Source: Silicimonas algicola (GTDB lineage: Bacteria > Pseudomonadota > Alphaproteobacteria > Rhodobacterales > Rhodobacteraceae). From it: a stretch of 64,000 nucleotides of DNA. The stretch covers positions 1 to 64,000 of the forward strand of contig NZ_QGGV01000013.1 of the NCBI RefSeq assembly GCF_003148765.1, written 5' to 3'. Below are positions 1 through 8,059 of the stretch, one piece after another (within the stretch, counting starts at the first letter, position 1; the number at the start of each line of letters is the position of its first letter). The notes below the pieces were generated by a model, which worked only from the letters and a program-made list of their open reading frames with translations, was not told the DNA's origin and did not search any database. The translations under genes and the position numbers were made by a program.

Positions 1-111
1 AAGCTCGAGAAGGCGCTCGGGGACATCCTCGGATTCAATCCTCCGAAGGTGCTCTTCCAGTTCCCGCTTCATCGCGGTCTCGTCGGCGGTCGTGGTGGAC
101 TGCTCCTTCAT
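1..111 (-). CDS. NepR-like anti-sigma factor (N-terminal part only; runs off the left edge)
   Basis: Thirty-seven codons are visible, starting at an ATG at 111 behind an AGGAAAGAAA Shine-Dalgarno stretch. The sequence is strongly acidic and basic and ends in a DVPERLLEL segment. This resembles the conserved core of NepR proteins, where a short helix is followed by (I/V)P(D/E)R(F/L) and a leucine-rich helix. NepR binds and inactivates the general stress sigma factor EcfG until phosphorylated PhyR titrates it away. The call is supported by context, since several EcfG-type promoters and HWE kinases lie in this window. The second helix is outside the window, so a generic small protein cannot be excluded. 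Confidence 0.45.
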   Translation of the reverse strand, partial: MKEQSTTTADETAMKRELEEHLRRIESEDVPERLLEL

Positions 112-335
112 TTTCTTTCCTTGTCCTTTCCTAGCCGCCCCGCGGCCGTGTCCGGCCATTGCCTTTGCGTCAGGGAGTCTACTTCGAGTTTCACGCACGG
201 GTCCCTTTCGAAGTTTCATGCATGGACCAATGACATTAACGCTGGTCTCCGAAGCGGCTGCCGTCTTGCGGTTGAGCTGCGTGGCGTCGCCATGGCGACA
301 TGGCTCTCCCATCTCGCCTTCGAGCCTTGTCGTCA
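112..335. other. Intergenic region, no gene seen
   Basis: Divergent spacer between the NepR-like gene and the DUF892 gene. Open frames across it have no ribosome binding site or recognisable motif. The only supported element is the EcfG-type promoter that begins at its right end. Confidence 0.5.
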
Positions 336-360
336 GGAACAATCGGGACGGGCAACTGTT
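336..360 (+). promoter_or_regulatory. EcfG-type promoter for the DUF892 gene
   Basis: GGAAC at 336-340 is followed by a 16-nt spacer and TGTT at 357-360. The alphaproteobacterial general-stress sigma factor EcfG recognises GGAAC-N16/17-cGTT. The downstream start codon is at 421, a normal leader length. The same arrangement occurs upstream of sodC, the SurA-like gene, the cytochrome remnant and the lipoprotein operon. Confidence 0.65.
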
Positions 361-420
361 GCTGGGGATCAAGAAAGCCGCCCCGGCTTGGGGTCGGTTC
401 GCCAGAAAGGGAGCATCCGA

Positions 421-684
421 ATGGCGATATTCTCTGGTGACGGGATCATCGAAGAGGCCGAAGCCATCGCGAGCGGCGTGCCCGCCGACAACGTCCTGAA
501 CGCTGCCCCCGCGCAGGCCGTGGAACACAATGAGATCATGCGCTGCGGCACCCTCATCGCCTGGTCCCGCGAACCGGGCAGGGACGATTGCGCCGATCTG
601 CTCAGGCAGACGATGTCCGAAAGGGAAGCGGCTGACGAGAAACGGACGCGGCTTTCCGAGGAATGCCTCAACCAGGCAGCCTGA
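421..684 (+). CDS. N-terminally shortened YciE/YciF-type (DUF892) ferritin-like protein
   Basis: This 87-residue protein matches only the C-terminal half of DUF892 stress proteins: an ALNAA-like turn, the VEHNEI helix, a CGTLIAW segment and a final helix with LLRQTMSEREAADEK. Family members are usually about 165-170 residues and form a four-helix ferritin-like bundle. Here the first two helices are missing and no matching sequence was found in frame upstream. A Shine-Dalgarno AAGGGAG lies 8 nt before ATG 421, so the short form looks like the translated product. DUF892 genes are commonly induced by osmotic and oxidative stress, in agreement with the EcfG-type promoter upstream. Whether the short form still binds metal is unknown. 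Confidence 0.65.
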   Translation: MAIFSGDGIIEEAEAIASGVPADNVLNAAPAQAVEHNEIMRCGTLIAWSREPGRDDCADLLRQTMSEREAADEKRTRLSEECLNQAA

Positions 685-730
685 CCGGCGGGGTCTGTCC
701 TCCCCAGCCCTGCCGGCCATGGTGGCTCGT

Positions 731-752
731 CGCCCTTCGAAACCGAAGGGCG
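731..752. terminator. 9-bp hairpin between the DUF892 and BON genes
   Basis: CGCCCTTCG (731-739) and CGAAGGGCG (744-752) pair perfectly around an AAAC loop. There is no clear T-run on either side, so it may be a processing or attenuating hairpin rather than a strong intrinsic terminator. Confidence 0.4.
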
Positions 753-786
753 GCGAGCGCAGTTCCATTCACAGAAAGGCAGTCAA

Positions 787-1314
787 ATGGCACAAGATTC
801 TCGAAACGACCCCCGGCGCGGAATGCGTCAGAACTACGGTCGGCCTTACGGAGAGGGGTCCCCGTACAGTCCCGGTGCCGTTGCCGGACCTCATTCTGGG
901 GTGCATCCCGGTGCGACCCGCCATGACAGGGACGCACCCGATCGACAGGAATATCATTCCGACGACTGGCGAAACGCCGACGGCGACCGCAGCATGTGGG
1001 ACCGCGCGGCGGACGAGGTCTCGTCCTGGTTCGGCGACGATGCCGCGCAAGCGCGCCGCCAGGAAGACCATCGCGGACGCGGCCCACGCGATTATGTCAG
1101 ATCCGACGAACGCATCCTCGAGGACGTGAATGAACGTCTGACGGACGACCCTGACCTCGATGCCACGGATATCCGCGTGTCGGTGAGCGAGCGCGAAGTA
1201 TCGCTCGACGGCGAGGTCGGCTCCCGACTCGAAAAGCGGCGTGCGGAGGATTGCGCCGAGTACGTCTCGGGTGTCGCTCACGTCCAGAACAACCTGAGGA
1301 TCAGGTCCGTCTGA
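787..1314 (+). CDS. BON-domain protein with SWFGD motif
   Basis: The protein has 175 residues. The first 75 are polar and low-complexity, rich in Gly, Arg and Asp. They are followed by an SSWFGDDAA motif near residue 80 and a C-terminal BON domain (about 105-172) with RSDERI, a VSVSEREVSLDGEV strand pair and the HVQNNLRI end. This SWFGD-BON architecture is widespread in alphaproteobacteria near stress genes. BON domains are thought to bind phospholipids or act as periplasmic or outer-membrane scaffolds. No signal peptide is visible, so a cytoplasmic or membrane-associated place is more likely. It is carried between the DUF892 gene and a PQQ dehydrogenase, on the same strand. Confidence 0.75.
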   Translation: MAQDSRNDPRRGMRQNYGRPYGEGSPYSPGAVAGPHSGVHPGATRHDRDAPDRQEYHSDDWRNADGDRSMWDRAADEVSSWFGDDAAQARRQEDHRGRGPRDYVRSDERILEDVNERLTDDPDLDATDIRVSVSEREVSLDGEVGSRLEKRRAEDCAEYVSGVAHVQNNLRIRSV

Positions 1315-1391
1315 TCCATTTTTGACAACGGCGTTCGCTTTGCCGACACGGCGGGGCGGATCGCCGCCCGACTACCCAGAAGGAGACTACC

Positions 1392-3629
1392 ATGAACGTC
1401 GCGCGCCTCTCCCCACTGCTTTTGTGCGTCATTTGCGCGGGTCAACCTGCGTTCCCGCAAGAGACTTCCGAAGAGCCAACGGTGCCGGAGCAGCCGGCGG
1501 CCGAAGTGGAAGGGGCCGCACCGGCAGAAGAGCCGTCGCCGGAGGCGGGAGCCGCCCCAGCGCAGCAGCCAGCGGCGGAAACGCAGGATGCGCCGACAGC
1601 GGAGCCGCAGGAAGTTCCAGAGACAGAACCGCAGCCAGCGGCGGAGCCCCAAGGCGCGCCCGAGGCCTCGTCCAATGACGTCGACACTGCAGCGGCGGAT
1701 CAGCGGCCACAGATCGCCGACCTCCCTGCTCATGCGGGACAGGACTGGCCGCTCTGGGGCGGGGGAACGCTTGCGACGCGCTATTCGACGCTCGACCAGA
1801 TCACGCCGGCGAACGTCGGCGAGTTGGAGCGGGTCTTCGTCTACCGCACCGGAGACATGCCCCAGGGCAACGCCGAAGGGAAGTATTCGCCCGAGACGAC
1901 GCCACTCAAGGTCGGTGACGACCTTCTCATGTGCTCGGCCATGAACGCACTCATTTCTATCGATGCCGCCACCGGCGAGGAGAACTGGCGCTTCGATCCG
2001 GGTGTGCCGAACGAGGCCATTCCCTACGGCGCGACTTGTCGCGGCGTGTCCATATATACCAATCCTGAGGCGGCGGAGGGCGATCTCTGCGCCACCAGGG
2101 TCGTCGAGGGAACGCTCGACGCCAAGCTGGTCGCCGTCGACCTCGAGACCGGCGCTCCCTGCGAAGACTTCGGGGAAAACGGCACGGTGGATCTCTGGCA
2201 GGATATCGGCGAACGGGTGCCCGGCTGGTACGCCGTGACCGCTCCACCCGCCATCGTGCGCGGTGTCATCGTCACGGGTGCTCAAGTGCTCGACGGACAG
2301 GCCGAGGAGGCGCCGTCGGGCGTCGTGCGTGGCTACGACGCCGTCACCGGCGAACTCGCCTGGGCCTGGGATCTGGCAGCGCCCGAGCAGAACCGCGACG
2401 GCCCGCCCGAAGGCGAAGTCTATACGCGCGGCACGCCCAACATGTGGACGACCGCCGTGGCGGACGAGGAACTGGGGTATGTCTACCTGCCGATGGGCAA
2501 TTCGTCGGTGGATTATTACGGCTCCAACCGGTCGGAAGCCGAAAACGAGTTCGCCACTTCCCTCGTCGCGCTCGACGCCACCTCGGGCGAGGAGGTCTGG
2601 CATTTCCAGACCGTGCGTCACGACGTCTGGGACTACGACCTCGGCAGCCAGCCTACGCTTCTGGACTATCAGGGAACCCCGGCGATCCTGCTGCCTTCGA
2701 AGCAGGGGGATCTCTATATCCTCGACCGCGAGACCGGCGAGCCGCTGACACCTGTGGGCGAGCTGACCGATCTGCCCCAGGGCGAGGTGGAGCCGGACTA
2801 CATCTCGGAGACGCAGCCGATCTCGGAATGGCACACGCTGCGCCAGCCACCGCTCGAGGAGCGCGACATGTGGGGCGCCACGCCGCTGGATCAGCTCTGG
2901 TGCCGCATTCAGTACCGTCAGGCCGAGTACCAGGGCTTCTACTCGCCGCCGACAGCCGGTACCCGCTGGATCCAGTATCCCGGCTATAATGGCGGGTCGG
3001 ACTGGGGGTCGGTGGCCCTTGATCCGGAACACGGGGTTCTCATTGCGAACTACAACGATATCCCGAACTACAACCGGCTGATCGAACGTCCCGATCCGTT
3101 GGAGAGCGACGAGTATACCACCATCGCCGAAGCGCCCGAGACGGTGGGCGCGCCCGAAAACCCCGCCGGCCCGCAGGCAGGCTCGCCCTACGCCATCTCG
3201 GTCAATGCCGGCTGGCGCAGTGCGCTGACCGACATGCCCTGCACCGAACCGCCCTATGGCGGCATTCGCGCCATCGACCTTTCGACGGGCGAGACGCTGT
3301 GGGACGAACCCATCGGCACTGCACGCCGCAACGGGCCCTGGGGCATTCCGTCCATGGTGCCTCTCAAGATCGGCACGCCAAACAACGGCGGGTCGGTGGT
3401 GACCGCTGGCGGGCTTATCTTCATCGCGGCGGCGACCGACAACCTGTTCCGCGCCATCGACATCGAGACGGGCGAGACGCTGTGGACCGATGTCCTGCCA
3501 GCAGGCGGTCAGGCGAACCCCATCGCTTACGAGGTGGACGGCAGACAGTACGTCATGATCACGGCGATGGGCCACCACTTCATGGAGACCGGAGTGGGCG
3601 ACTACGTCATCGCCTACGCCCTGCCATAG
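1392..3629 (+). CDS. Periplasmic PQQ-dependent dehydrogenase (quinoprotein, glucose/quinate type without membrane anchor)
   Basis: The protein has 745 residues with a signal peptide at about 1-22 (ending AFPQ). A Pro/Ala/Glu-rich linker of about 80 residues follows, then an eight-bladed quinoprotein propeller from about residue 115. Recognisable blade and PQQ-site motifs are DWPLWGG near the start of the propeller, HDVWDYDLGSQPTLL in the middle, and GLIFIAAATDNLFRAIDIETGE near the end. These match the membrane-bound glucose/quinate/shikimate dehydrogenase family, but the usual five N-terminal transmembrane helices are absent. It is therefore probably a soluble periplasmic enzyme oxidising an alcohol or aldose and passing electrons to quinone or cytochrome c. 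The substrate cannot be told from sequence. The start is supported by GAAGGAGA before ATG 1392. Confidence 0.8.
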   Translation: MNVARLSPLLLCVICAGQPAFPQETSEEPTVPEQPAAEVEGAAPAEEPSPEAGAAPAQQPAAETQDAPTAEPQEVPETEPQPAAEPQGAPEASSNDVDTAAADQRPQIADLPAHAGQDWPLWGGGTLATRYSTLDQITPANVGELERVFVYRTGDMPQGNAEGKYSPETTPLKVGDDLLMCSAMNALISIDAATGEENWRFDPGVPNEAIPYGATCRGVSIYTNPEAAEGDLCATRVVEGTLDAKLVAVDLETGAPCEDFGENGTVDLWQDIGERVPGWYAVTAPPAIVRGVIVTGAQVLDGQAEEAPSGVVRGYDAVTGELAWAWDLAAPEQNRDGPPEGEVYTRGTPNMWTTAVADEELGYVYLPMGNSSVDYYGSNRSEAENEFATSLVALDATSGEEVWHFQTVRHDVWDYDLGSQPTLLDYQGTPAILLPSKQGDLYILDRETGEPLTPVGELTDLPQGEVEPDYISETQPISEWHTLRQPPLEERDMWGATPLDQLWCRIQYRQAEYQGFYSPPTAGTRWIQYPGYNGGSDWGSVALDPEHGVLIANYNDIPNYNRLIERPDPLESDEYTTIAEAPETVGAPENPAGPQAGSPYAISVNAGWRSALTDMPCTEPPYGGIRAIDLSTGETLWDEPIGTARRNGPWGIPSMVPLKIGTPNNGGSVVTAGGLIFIAAATDNLFRAIDIETGETLWTDVLPAGGQANPIAYEVDGRQYVMITAMGHHFMETGVGDYVIAYALP

Positions 3630-3661
3630 CGAGCACGTCGTACTCAGGAAGGAGATCCAAG

Positions 3662-3934
3662 GTGACTCAGGCATCATCCACCATCGATCACGATACGATC
3701 CGTACCTGGGCCGAGGAAAGGAACGGTCACCCCGCCCGAGTGAAGGACTCGGGCGAGGGCGGCATCCTGAGGATCGATTTCGATCCGCCCGAGGACTCGC
3801 TGGAAGAGATCGAGTGGGAAGAATTCTTCTCGGTCTTCGAGAAGAGCAATCTCGCGTTTCTCTATCAGGAGAAGACGGAGGAGGGTTCCATCAGCCGCTT
3901 CAACAAGCTCGTGCATCGCGAGGAGGATGGCTGA
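3662..3934 (+). CDS. Small conserved hypothetical acidic protein
   Basis: This 90-residue protein starts at GTG 3662 behind a good AGGAGA. The sequence is hydrophilic and contains AEERNGHPARVK, LRIDFDPPEDSLEEI, EEFFSVFEKSNLAFLYQE and a final FNKLVHREEDG. Proteins of this shape, a short beta segment followed by an aromatic EEFF...LAFLYQ helix, are common uncharacterised genes beside stress and catalase genes. I do not know a function. Its stop overlaps the start of the next gene (TGATG), so the two are translationally coupled. Confidence 0.65.
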   Translation: MTQASSTIDHDTIRTWAEERNGHPARVKDSGEGGILRIDFDPPEDSLEEIEWEEFFSVFEKSNLAFLYQEKTEEGSISRFNKLVHREEDG

Positions 3935-4695
3935 TGGCCCTGCGGGCGCTTCTCAAGACGCCGAGAGACGTCTTGCGTGGTTTGATCCGAAAGACGTCCG
4001 GCGCGCCGGCGGCGCTGCAGGTGCGTGACGCGGGGCCATCTCAGATGAGAAGTCCGCCGCGGGAGTGGGACATCGTGGACGAGGCGTCGGACGAATCCTT
4101 TCCCGCCAGCGATCCTCCCAGCCGCTGAAAAAGTGAGACCGGGCAAACCAGGCGAACCGGTATTGGACCGGTTCGCCGCACACTCGTCAGCACTATATCT
4201 CTGGGAAAACACTCCGCAGGCCATCCGATCGCCCGCGTTGCCGGAGGGCTGAGTTTCATAGTCGTCGATGCCCGCGTGGATGACGAAGGCGGCTCCGTCT
4301 TCGTCCAGGATCTGACGTTCCACGTCGAGGAACGGCAGAACGACTTCGACCTGGACTATCCCGTTCTCTGCGACCGAGATGTTCGGCATGTCACCCGGAT
4401 GGGGGCCACCCTCGGCGAGAACGCCGTGTTGGCGATCTCCGGCGACATGACCGCCAGCCGAACTGAAGTCCTCGGACTCACAGTCGCCAGTTTCATGAAG
4501 GTGAACCGCGTACTGGCCTTCGGGCAGGTTCGAAAGCGTCAGGGTCGCCAAGGCCAGTCCCGAGGCCGTGTCGTGAACGCGCACCGCGCCCAGGTTGTTG
4601 CCTTCGCGGTCCGCGATGTCCGCTGTCGCATCCGCGGAATGGGCAACCGTCGCAAGCAACGTCGTTGCAAGCACGGACAGGATCTCGAGTCTCAT
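3865..4695 (-). CDS. sodC: Cu/Zn superoxide dismutase with an anomalous C-terminal extension
   Basis: A signal peptide (about 1-20) precedes a complete SodC domain. Copper ligands are H65, H67 and H140, the bridging histidine is H83, zinc ligands are H90, H99 and D102, and the disulphide cysteines are C72 and C160. The enzyme dismutates periplasmic superoxide. The start at 4695 is chosen because GGAGGA lies just before it. The family normally stops within a few residues of the ACGV motif (here near base 4210). In this sequence the frame stays open for about 114 more codons, through a hairpin and into the antisense of both small genes at 3662-4128. The stop has probably been lost by mutation or a sequencing error. 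An EcfG-type promoter lies upstream. Confidence 0.8.
   Translation of the reverse strand: MRLEILSVLATTLLATVAHSADATADIADREGNNLGAVRVHDTASGLALATLTLSNLPEGQYAVHLHETGDCESEDFSSAGGHVAGDRQHGVLAEGGPHPGDMPNISVAENGIVQVEVVLPFLDVERQILDEDGAAFVIHAGIDDYETQPSGNAGDRMACGVFSQRYSADECAANRSNTGSPGLPGLTFSAAGRIAGGKGFVRRLVHDVPLPRRTSHLRWPRVTHLQRRRRAGRLSDQTTQDVSRRLEKRPQGHQPSSSRCTSLLKRLMEPSSVFS
3934..4128 (+). CDS. Small hypothetical protein with DEASDESFPASDPPS tail
   Basis: This 64-residue basic protein ends in the WDIVDEASDESFPASDPPSR signature seen in many short uncharacterised proteobacterial proteins. It shares the TGATG junction with the 90-residue gene upstream. The function is unknown. Its 3' part is antisense to the unusual C-terminal extension of sodC, so one of the two reading frames in the overlap is probably not fully used. 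Confidence 0.55.
   Translation: MALRALLKTPRDVLRGLIRKTSGAPAALQVRDAGPSQMRSPPREWDIVDEASDESFPASDPPSR
4151..4177. terminator. 11-bp perfect hairpin between convergent genes
   Basis: GGCGAACCGGT (4151-4161) pairs with ACCGGTTCGCC (4167-4177) around ATTGG. It sits where convergent transcription from the small-protein genes and sodC would meet. A TTTTT run follows about 15 nt further on in the sodC direction. It fits a terminator for sodC, which makes the open sodC frame across it suspicious. Confidence 0.55.
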
Positions 4696-4758
4696 GAATT
4701 CCTCCACTGTTTGTTCGGCAGGGCCGGCTTTTGCCGCCGGCGTTAACTGTGAACGTCG

Positions 4759-4783
4759 AACAGGGGAGGGCCTTCGATGTTCC
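4759..4783 (-). promoter_or_regulatory. EcfG-type promoter for sodC
   Basis: On the minus strand GGAAC (4783-4779), 16 nt and TGTT (4762-4759). The sodC start codon lies at 4695, about 60 nt downstream. This is the same GGAAC-N16-TGTT pattern as at 336. Confidence 0.65.
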
Positions 4784-4890
4784 GGACAGGGTATGCCGCC
4801 TCGAAAGGGCCATCACGCCGCAGATCCCGATCGGGTTCCGGGAGTGTTCGAAAGAGATGTGTCCGCGCCGGAAGGTGGAACGCAGCGGAA

Positions 4891-5994
4891 CTACTCGGAC
4901 TGGCTGATGGCGTAGGTCGAGTGTTCCATGAATGACGGGTTGATCTCGACACCCCAGCCGGGGGCGTCCGTGACACGGACCTGCCCATCGACGACGTCAT
5001 AGGGGCGTTCGACGAACAGCGTATCCGCCCATTGCTGGCTGTATGGCCCCTCAATCGAATATTCGAGATACTTCCCCGCGTTCGGGATCGCCCTCAACAG
5101 ATGCATCGAGCAAAGCGTCACAAGACCATGATTTGCCGAGTGCGGCGTGCAGGGGAGGCCCGCATCCGCCGCCATTTTCGCCACTTGCAGCGTCCGACAC
5201 ATCCCGCCGAGATAAAGGATGTCCGGCTGTACGACATCCACGGCTCTCATGCCGATGATCGATTTCCAGGCCGAGATCTCGCAGTCCTGTTCGCCGCCGG
5301 TGACGTCTATCGACAAGGCATCGGTGACGTTCTTCGTCCATTCGTGCTCCCAATAGGGGCAGGGCTCCTCGAAATGCGATATGTCGTTCTGCTCGAGCAT
5401 CCGGCCGACTTCGATCGCGCGACCGGGCGTGAAGCCCGAATTTCCATCGACCAGCTTGCCGATACCGTCCCCGAGCGCCTTGGAGACACGGGGGACGATG
5501 GCCTCGGTGCGTCCGGGCCACTTGTCGACATCGCGACCGCACTCTGCGCCGACGCGCCATTTGAAGGCGCTGAACCCTTGCTCGTCCCGCAGCCGGCACA
5601 GCCGATCCGCTTCGGCTTCGGGCGTGATATCCCGCCTCATGGAACTGCCATAGACGCGTAGAGGACCAGGGCTGCCGCCGATCAGCGATGTCACCGGCTT
5701 GCCTTCGATCTTGCCGCGCAAATCCCAGATCGCCGTGTCGAGGCCTCCGGTGGCTCGCCGCAGGTAGGTTCCGGGAAACTTGCACTCCTTCTCGCCGATC
5801 ACCTCGATGGTTTCGGCAAGCTCAATCGGGTCGGTCCCCAGCGCGTGAGGGGCGACCTGGCGGTGGAGCACGTCGCTGGTGATGTCGGCGTTATAGGTCG
5901 ACACCTGGCCCCACCCCTGCTCTCCGCTGTCCGTCGTCACGCGGACGAAGCCGATGAGCGTGTTGGTGAACGTTTCGATCCGTGCGATCTTCAT
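4891..5994 (-). CDS. Mandelate racemase/muconate lactonizing enzyme family protein (last gene of the catabolic operon)
   Basis: This 367-residue protein is an enolase-superfamily member. It has an N-terminal capping domain and a barrel with the K-x-R motif (K145), metal ligands D183, E209/E210 and E235, and a TPHSANH motif late in the barrel. These enzymes abstract the proton alpha to a carboxylate and usually racemise, dehydrate or cycloisomerise hydroxy- or sugar acids. The substrate is not evident. The start at 5994 follows the MKIARIETF opening typical of the family. It is the promoter-distal gene of the minus-strand operon that begins at 15743, which also contains a second, only distantly similar, family member. 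Confidence 0.8.
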   Translation of the reverse strand: MKIARIETFTNTLIGFVRVTTDSGEQGWGQVSTYNADITSDVLHRQVAPHALGTDPIELAETIEVIGEKECKFPGTYLRRATGGLDTAIWDLRGKIEGKPVTSLIGGSPGPLRVYGSSMRRDITPEAEADRLCRLRDEQGFSAFKWRVGAECGRDVDKWPGRTEAIVPRVSKALGDGIGKLVDGNSGFTPGRAIEVGRMLEQNDISHFEEPCPYWEHEWTKNVTDALSIDVTGGEQDCEISAWKSIIGMRAVDVVQPDILYLGGMCRTLQVAKMAADAGLPCTPHSANHGLVTLCSMHLLRAIPNAGKYLEYSIEGPYSQQWADTLFVERPYDVVDGQVRVTDAPGWGVEINPSFMEHSTYAISQSE

Positions 5995-6008
5995 CTTGGG
6001 TCGCCTCT

Positions 6009-6815
6009 TCAGGTGATGGCATACAGGTTCTGCCGGACATGACGCACGACGGGACGGTCGCCCGCCAAGAGCCATTCCTCGGTCTCGAAGTAATGCTTGC
6101 CCCCGGTCTCCCACGTGCGGGTGATGCGTGCAGAGGTGCGGTATTCCACCCCCACGGGCGCGGTCGCGAGGTGCTGCACACCGACCCCGGCGAAGATCAC
6201 GGGCATCGGAAGGACGAGGTTTCCCAGCGCATCGCCCATCGTCTTACGGATCAGGCATCCGGAATGGATCAGCGCGCGGTCGGCGAATATGCTTTCGGTT
6301 TCGTGGAAGTCGGCCAGCGACTCCTCGACCAGATCCCGGGCCAGGATCGTCTCCTCACTGCCGAGCTGCAATCCCTCGCGCGCCGTGCCGGGCTGCAACT
6401 CCAGCCGGGGCTCGAAGGTCGACAGCAGCGGAAGGTCCTTAGGCGGATCGGGTGCGCGGTCGGCCAGCCCGATGCTGCCTGCCAGAACCACCTCACCCGT
6501 CTCGGCGTGGGCCACCGCGACCTCGGCAGTCCAGCCGTTCTCTTCGCGTTCCAACTCGCCGCGCGTCACGACCAGAGGATCGCCGTTGTAGACAGGCCGG
6601 CGGAACCGGACCTGAGCGCGCCCCCGCGCCAGCCAGTCTTCGCCCCATCCCGTCAGGGCGATCCGCGTGGCGTGACCATAGACGAATACGCCCGGAAGGA
6701 GGGCCGCACGGAAGCCCATGCGCCGTGCCGTCTCGTCCTCGTGGCTTGTTCCACGATAGCGCGGGCGCGGATCGAGGACGGCGGTGATTTCGAGGCGCTC
6801 GGGCAGGGCGGGCAT
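6009..6815 (-). CDS. MaoC-like (FAS1-type) dehydratase/hydratase domain protein
   Basis: This 268-residue hotdog-fold protein is recognisable by PRYRGTSHEDETARRMGF and LLPGVFVYGHATR near residues 15-50, a substrate-entry segment RRPVYNGDPL, and a second half ending in a GKHYFETEEWL strand. The nearest families are mesaconyl-CoA or acyl-CoA hydratases of the MaoC/FAS1-like type. With two CoA-transferases upstream, it probably hydrates or dehydrates a CoA thioester. ATG 6815 overlaps the upstream stop (ATGA), which decides the start over a GTG one codon earlier. Confidence 0.7.
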   Translation of the reverse strand: MPALPERLEITAVLDPRPRYRGTSHEDETARRMGFRAALLPGVFVYGHATRIALTGWGEDWLARGRAQVRFRRPVYNGDPLVVTRGELEREENGWTAEVAVAHAETGEVVLAGSIGLADRAPDPPKDLPLLSTFEPRLELQPGTAREGLQLGSEETILARDLVEESLADFHETESIFADRALIHSGCLIRKTMGDALGNLVLPMPVIFAGVGVQHLATAPVGVEYRTSARITRTWETGGKHYFETEEWLLAGDRPVVRHVRQNLYAIT

Positions 6816-8059
6816 CACATCCCCGGCGCCGGCACGTCGGCCAGCGCACCGCTGGCCAGGATGGCCGCGATCTCGGCCTCGGGCAGCGACAGGACCTCGC
6901 GCAGGACATACTCGTTGCCCTCGCCATACCCGGGCGCTGCCGTCCGGGCCGAGCCTTGTGCGATCTCGGAATGCAGTGGCAGACCGGGATGGTCGTGCCG
7001 GCCCGCGACAGGATGGTCGCGCGGTGTGAAGAACCCGCGCGCGCGCAGATACTCGGAGTTGGCCAGGTCCGGTGCGGTCTCGACCGCCGATGCAGCGATG
7101 CCTGCCGCCTGAAGCGTCTCGGCAAGCGCGTGGCGGTCCTGGGTGCAGGTCCAGTCCGCGATCATCGCATCCAGCGCCGCCTCGTTGATCTTCCGGTCGG
7201 ACAGCGTGGCAAAGCGGCCGTCCCGGGCCAGCGTCTCGCCACCCATCATGCGCGCCAGCTTCATCCAGGCCGCGTCGCCTGGGGCGGCGACGGCGATCCA
7301 GCTGTCCTCGCCCTGCGCGGGATAGGCATTGTGCGGCGCCATGTCGGGGCGGTGATTGCCGTCCGGCACCACGTCGTGGCCTTCGATCAACTCCGGTCCG
7401 ATGAACTGCATGGCCGCCTCGACCTGGGCCATTTCGATGTGCTGGCCTTCGCCCGTCCGGTCGCGATGGTGCAGCGCCGTCAAAATCGCCGCCGCGGCGT
7501 TGAACCCGCCTATCGGGTCCATGTAGGACGGGCCGGTCACGGTCGGCTTGCCTCCGGGGTAGGAGATCATCGCCGACATGCCCGCCGCCATTTCCATTGT
7601 CGGTCCGAGTGCGGCATAGCCGGCGTCAGGGCCAGTCAAACCGTAGGCCGGCATTTCGATGACGATGAGGCCGGGCTGTTCCTTCGACAGAGTGCCGTAG
7701 CCGAGTCCGAGACGGTCCAGCATGCCGGGGCGGAAGTTGCAGATCAGAACATCCGATACCGCGATCAGGCGGCGCAGGACCGAAAAGCCCGAGGGGTTCT
7801 TCAGATCCACCACCAGCGAGCGCTTGTTCACGTTCTGCGAATTGAAGGTGAAGCAGCGATCCCAGGGACGCTCACCCGGATCGAGGTCCGGGTATGTGAC
7901 CGGGTTCGGCTTGTCGCGGTTCGACCGCCATGTGTTCGTGCGTGTCGGGCTTTCGATGTGAAAGCTCTCGGCCCCGTACCAGGTCAGAACGCGCCCCGCC
8001 ATAGGACCGGCCCAGGCGGTCGTGAGTTCTACGACGCGGATTCCCTCAAGCGGCAGCAT
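6815..8059 (-). CDS. Class III CoA-transferase (CaiB/BaiF family), first copy
   Basis: This 414-residue protein has the family opening LEGIRVVELTTAWAGP, the NKRSLVVDLKNPSG motif near residue 80, NFRPGMLDRLGLGY, and GPSYMDPIGGFNAA. The Asp of the last motif corresponds, by alignment from memory, to the nucleophilic aspartate of formyl-CoA transferase. These enzymes move CoA between carboxylic acids through an aspartyl-CoA intermediate. It overlaps the preceding CoA-transferase gene by 14 bp and the MaoC gene by the ATGA overlap, so the three are translationally coupled and probably act in one CoA-activation and hydration pathway. Confidence 0.8.
   Translation of the reverse strand: MLPLEGIRVVELTTAWAGPMAGRVLTWYGAESFHIESPTRTNTWRSNRDKPNPVTYPDLDPGERPWDRCFTFNSQNVNKRSLVVDLKNPSGFSVLRRLIAVSDVLICNFRPGMLDRLGLGYGTLSKEQPGLIVIEMPAYGLTGPDAGYAALGPTMEMAAGMSAMISYPGGKPTVTGPSYMDPIGGFNAAAAILTALHHRDRTGEGQHIEMAQVEAAMQFIGPELIEGHDVVPDGNHRPDMAPHNAYPAQGEDSWIAVAAPGDAAWMKLARMMGGETLARDGRFATLSDRKINEAALDAMIADWTCTQDRHALAETLQAAGIAASAVETAPDLANSEYLRARGFFTPRDHPVAGRHDHPGLPLHSEIAQGSARTAAPGYGEGNEYVLREVLSLPEAEIAAILASGALADVPAPGM

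Noticed and set aside
1278-3677. A 799-codon open frame on the minus strand opposite the PQQ dehydrogenase
   Set aside because: Low-complexity Arg/Val-rich translation typical of antisense in high GC. The plus-strand quinoprotein is unmistakable.
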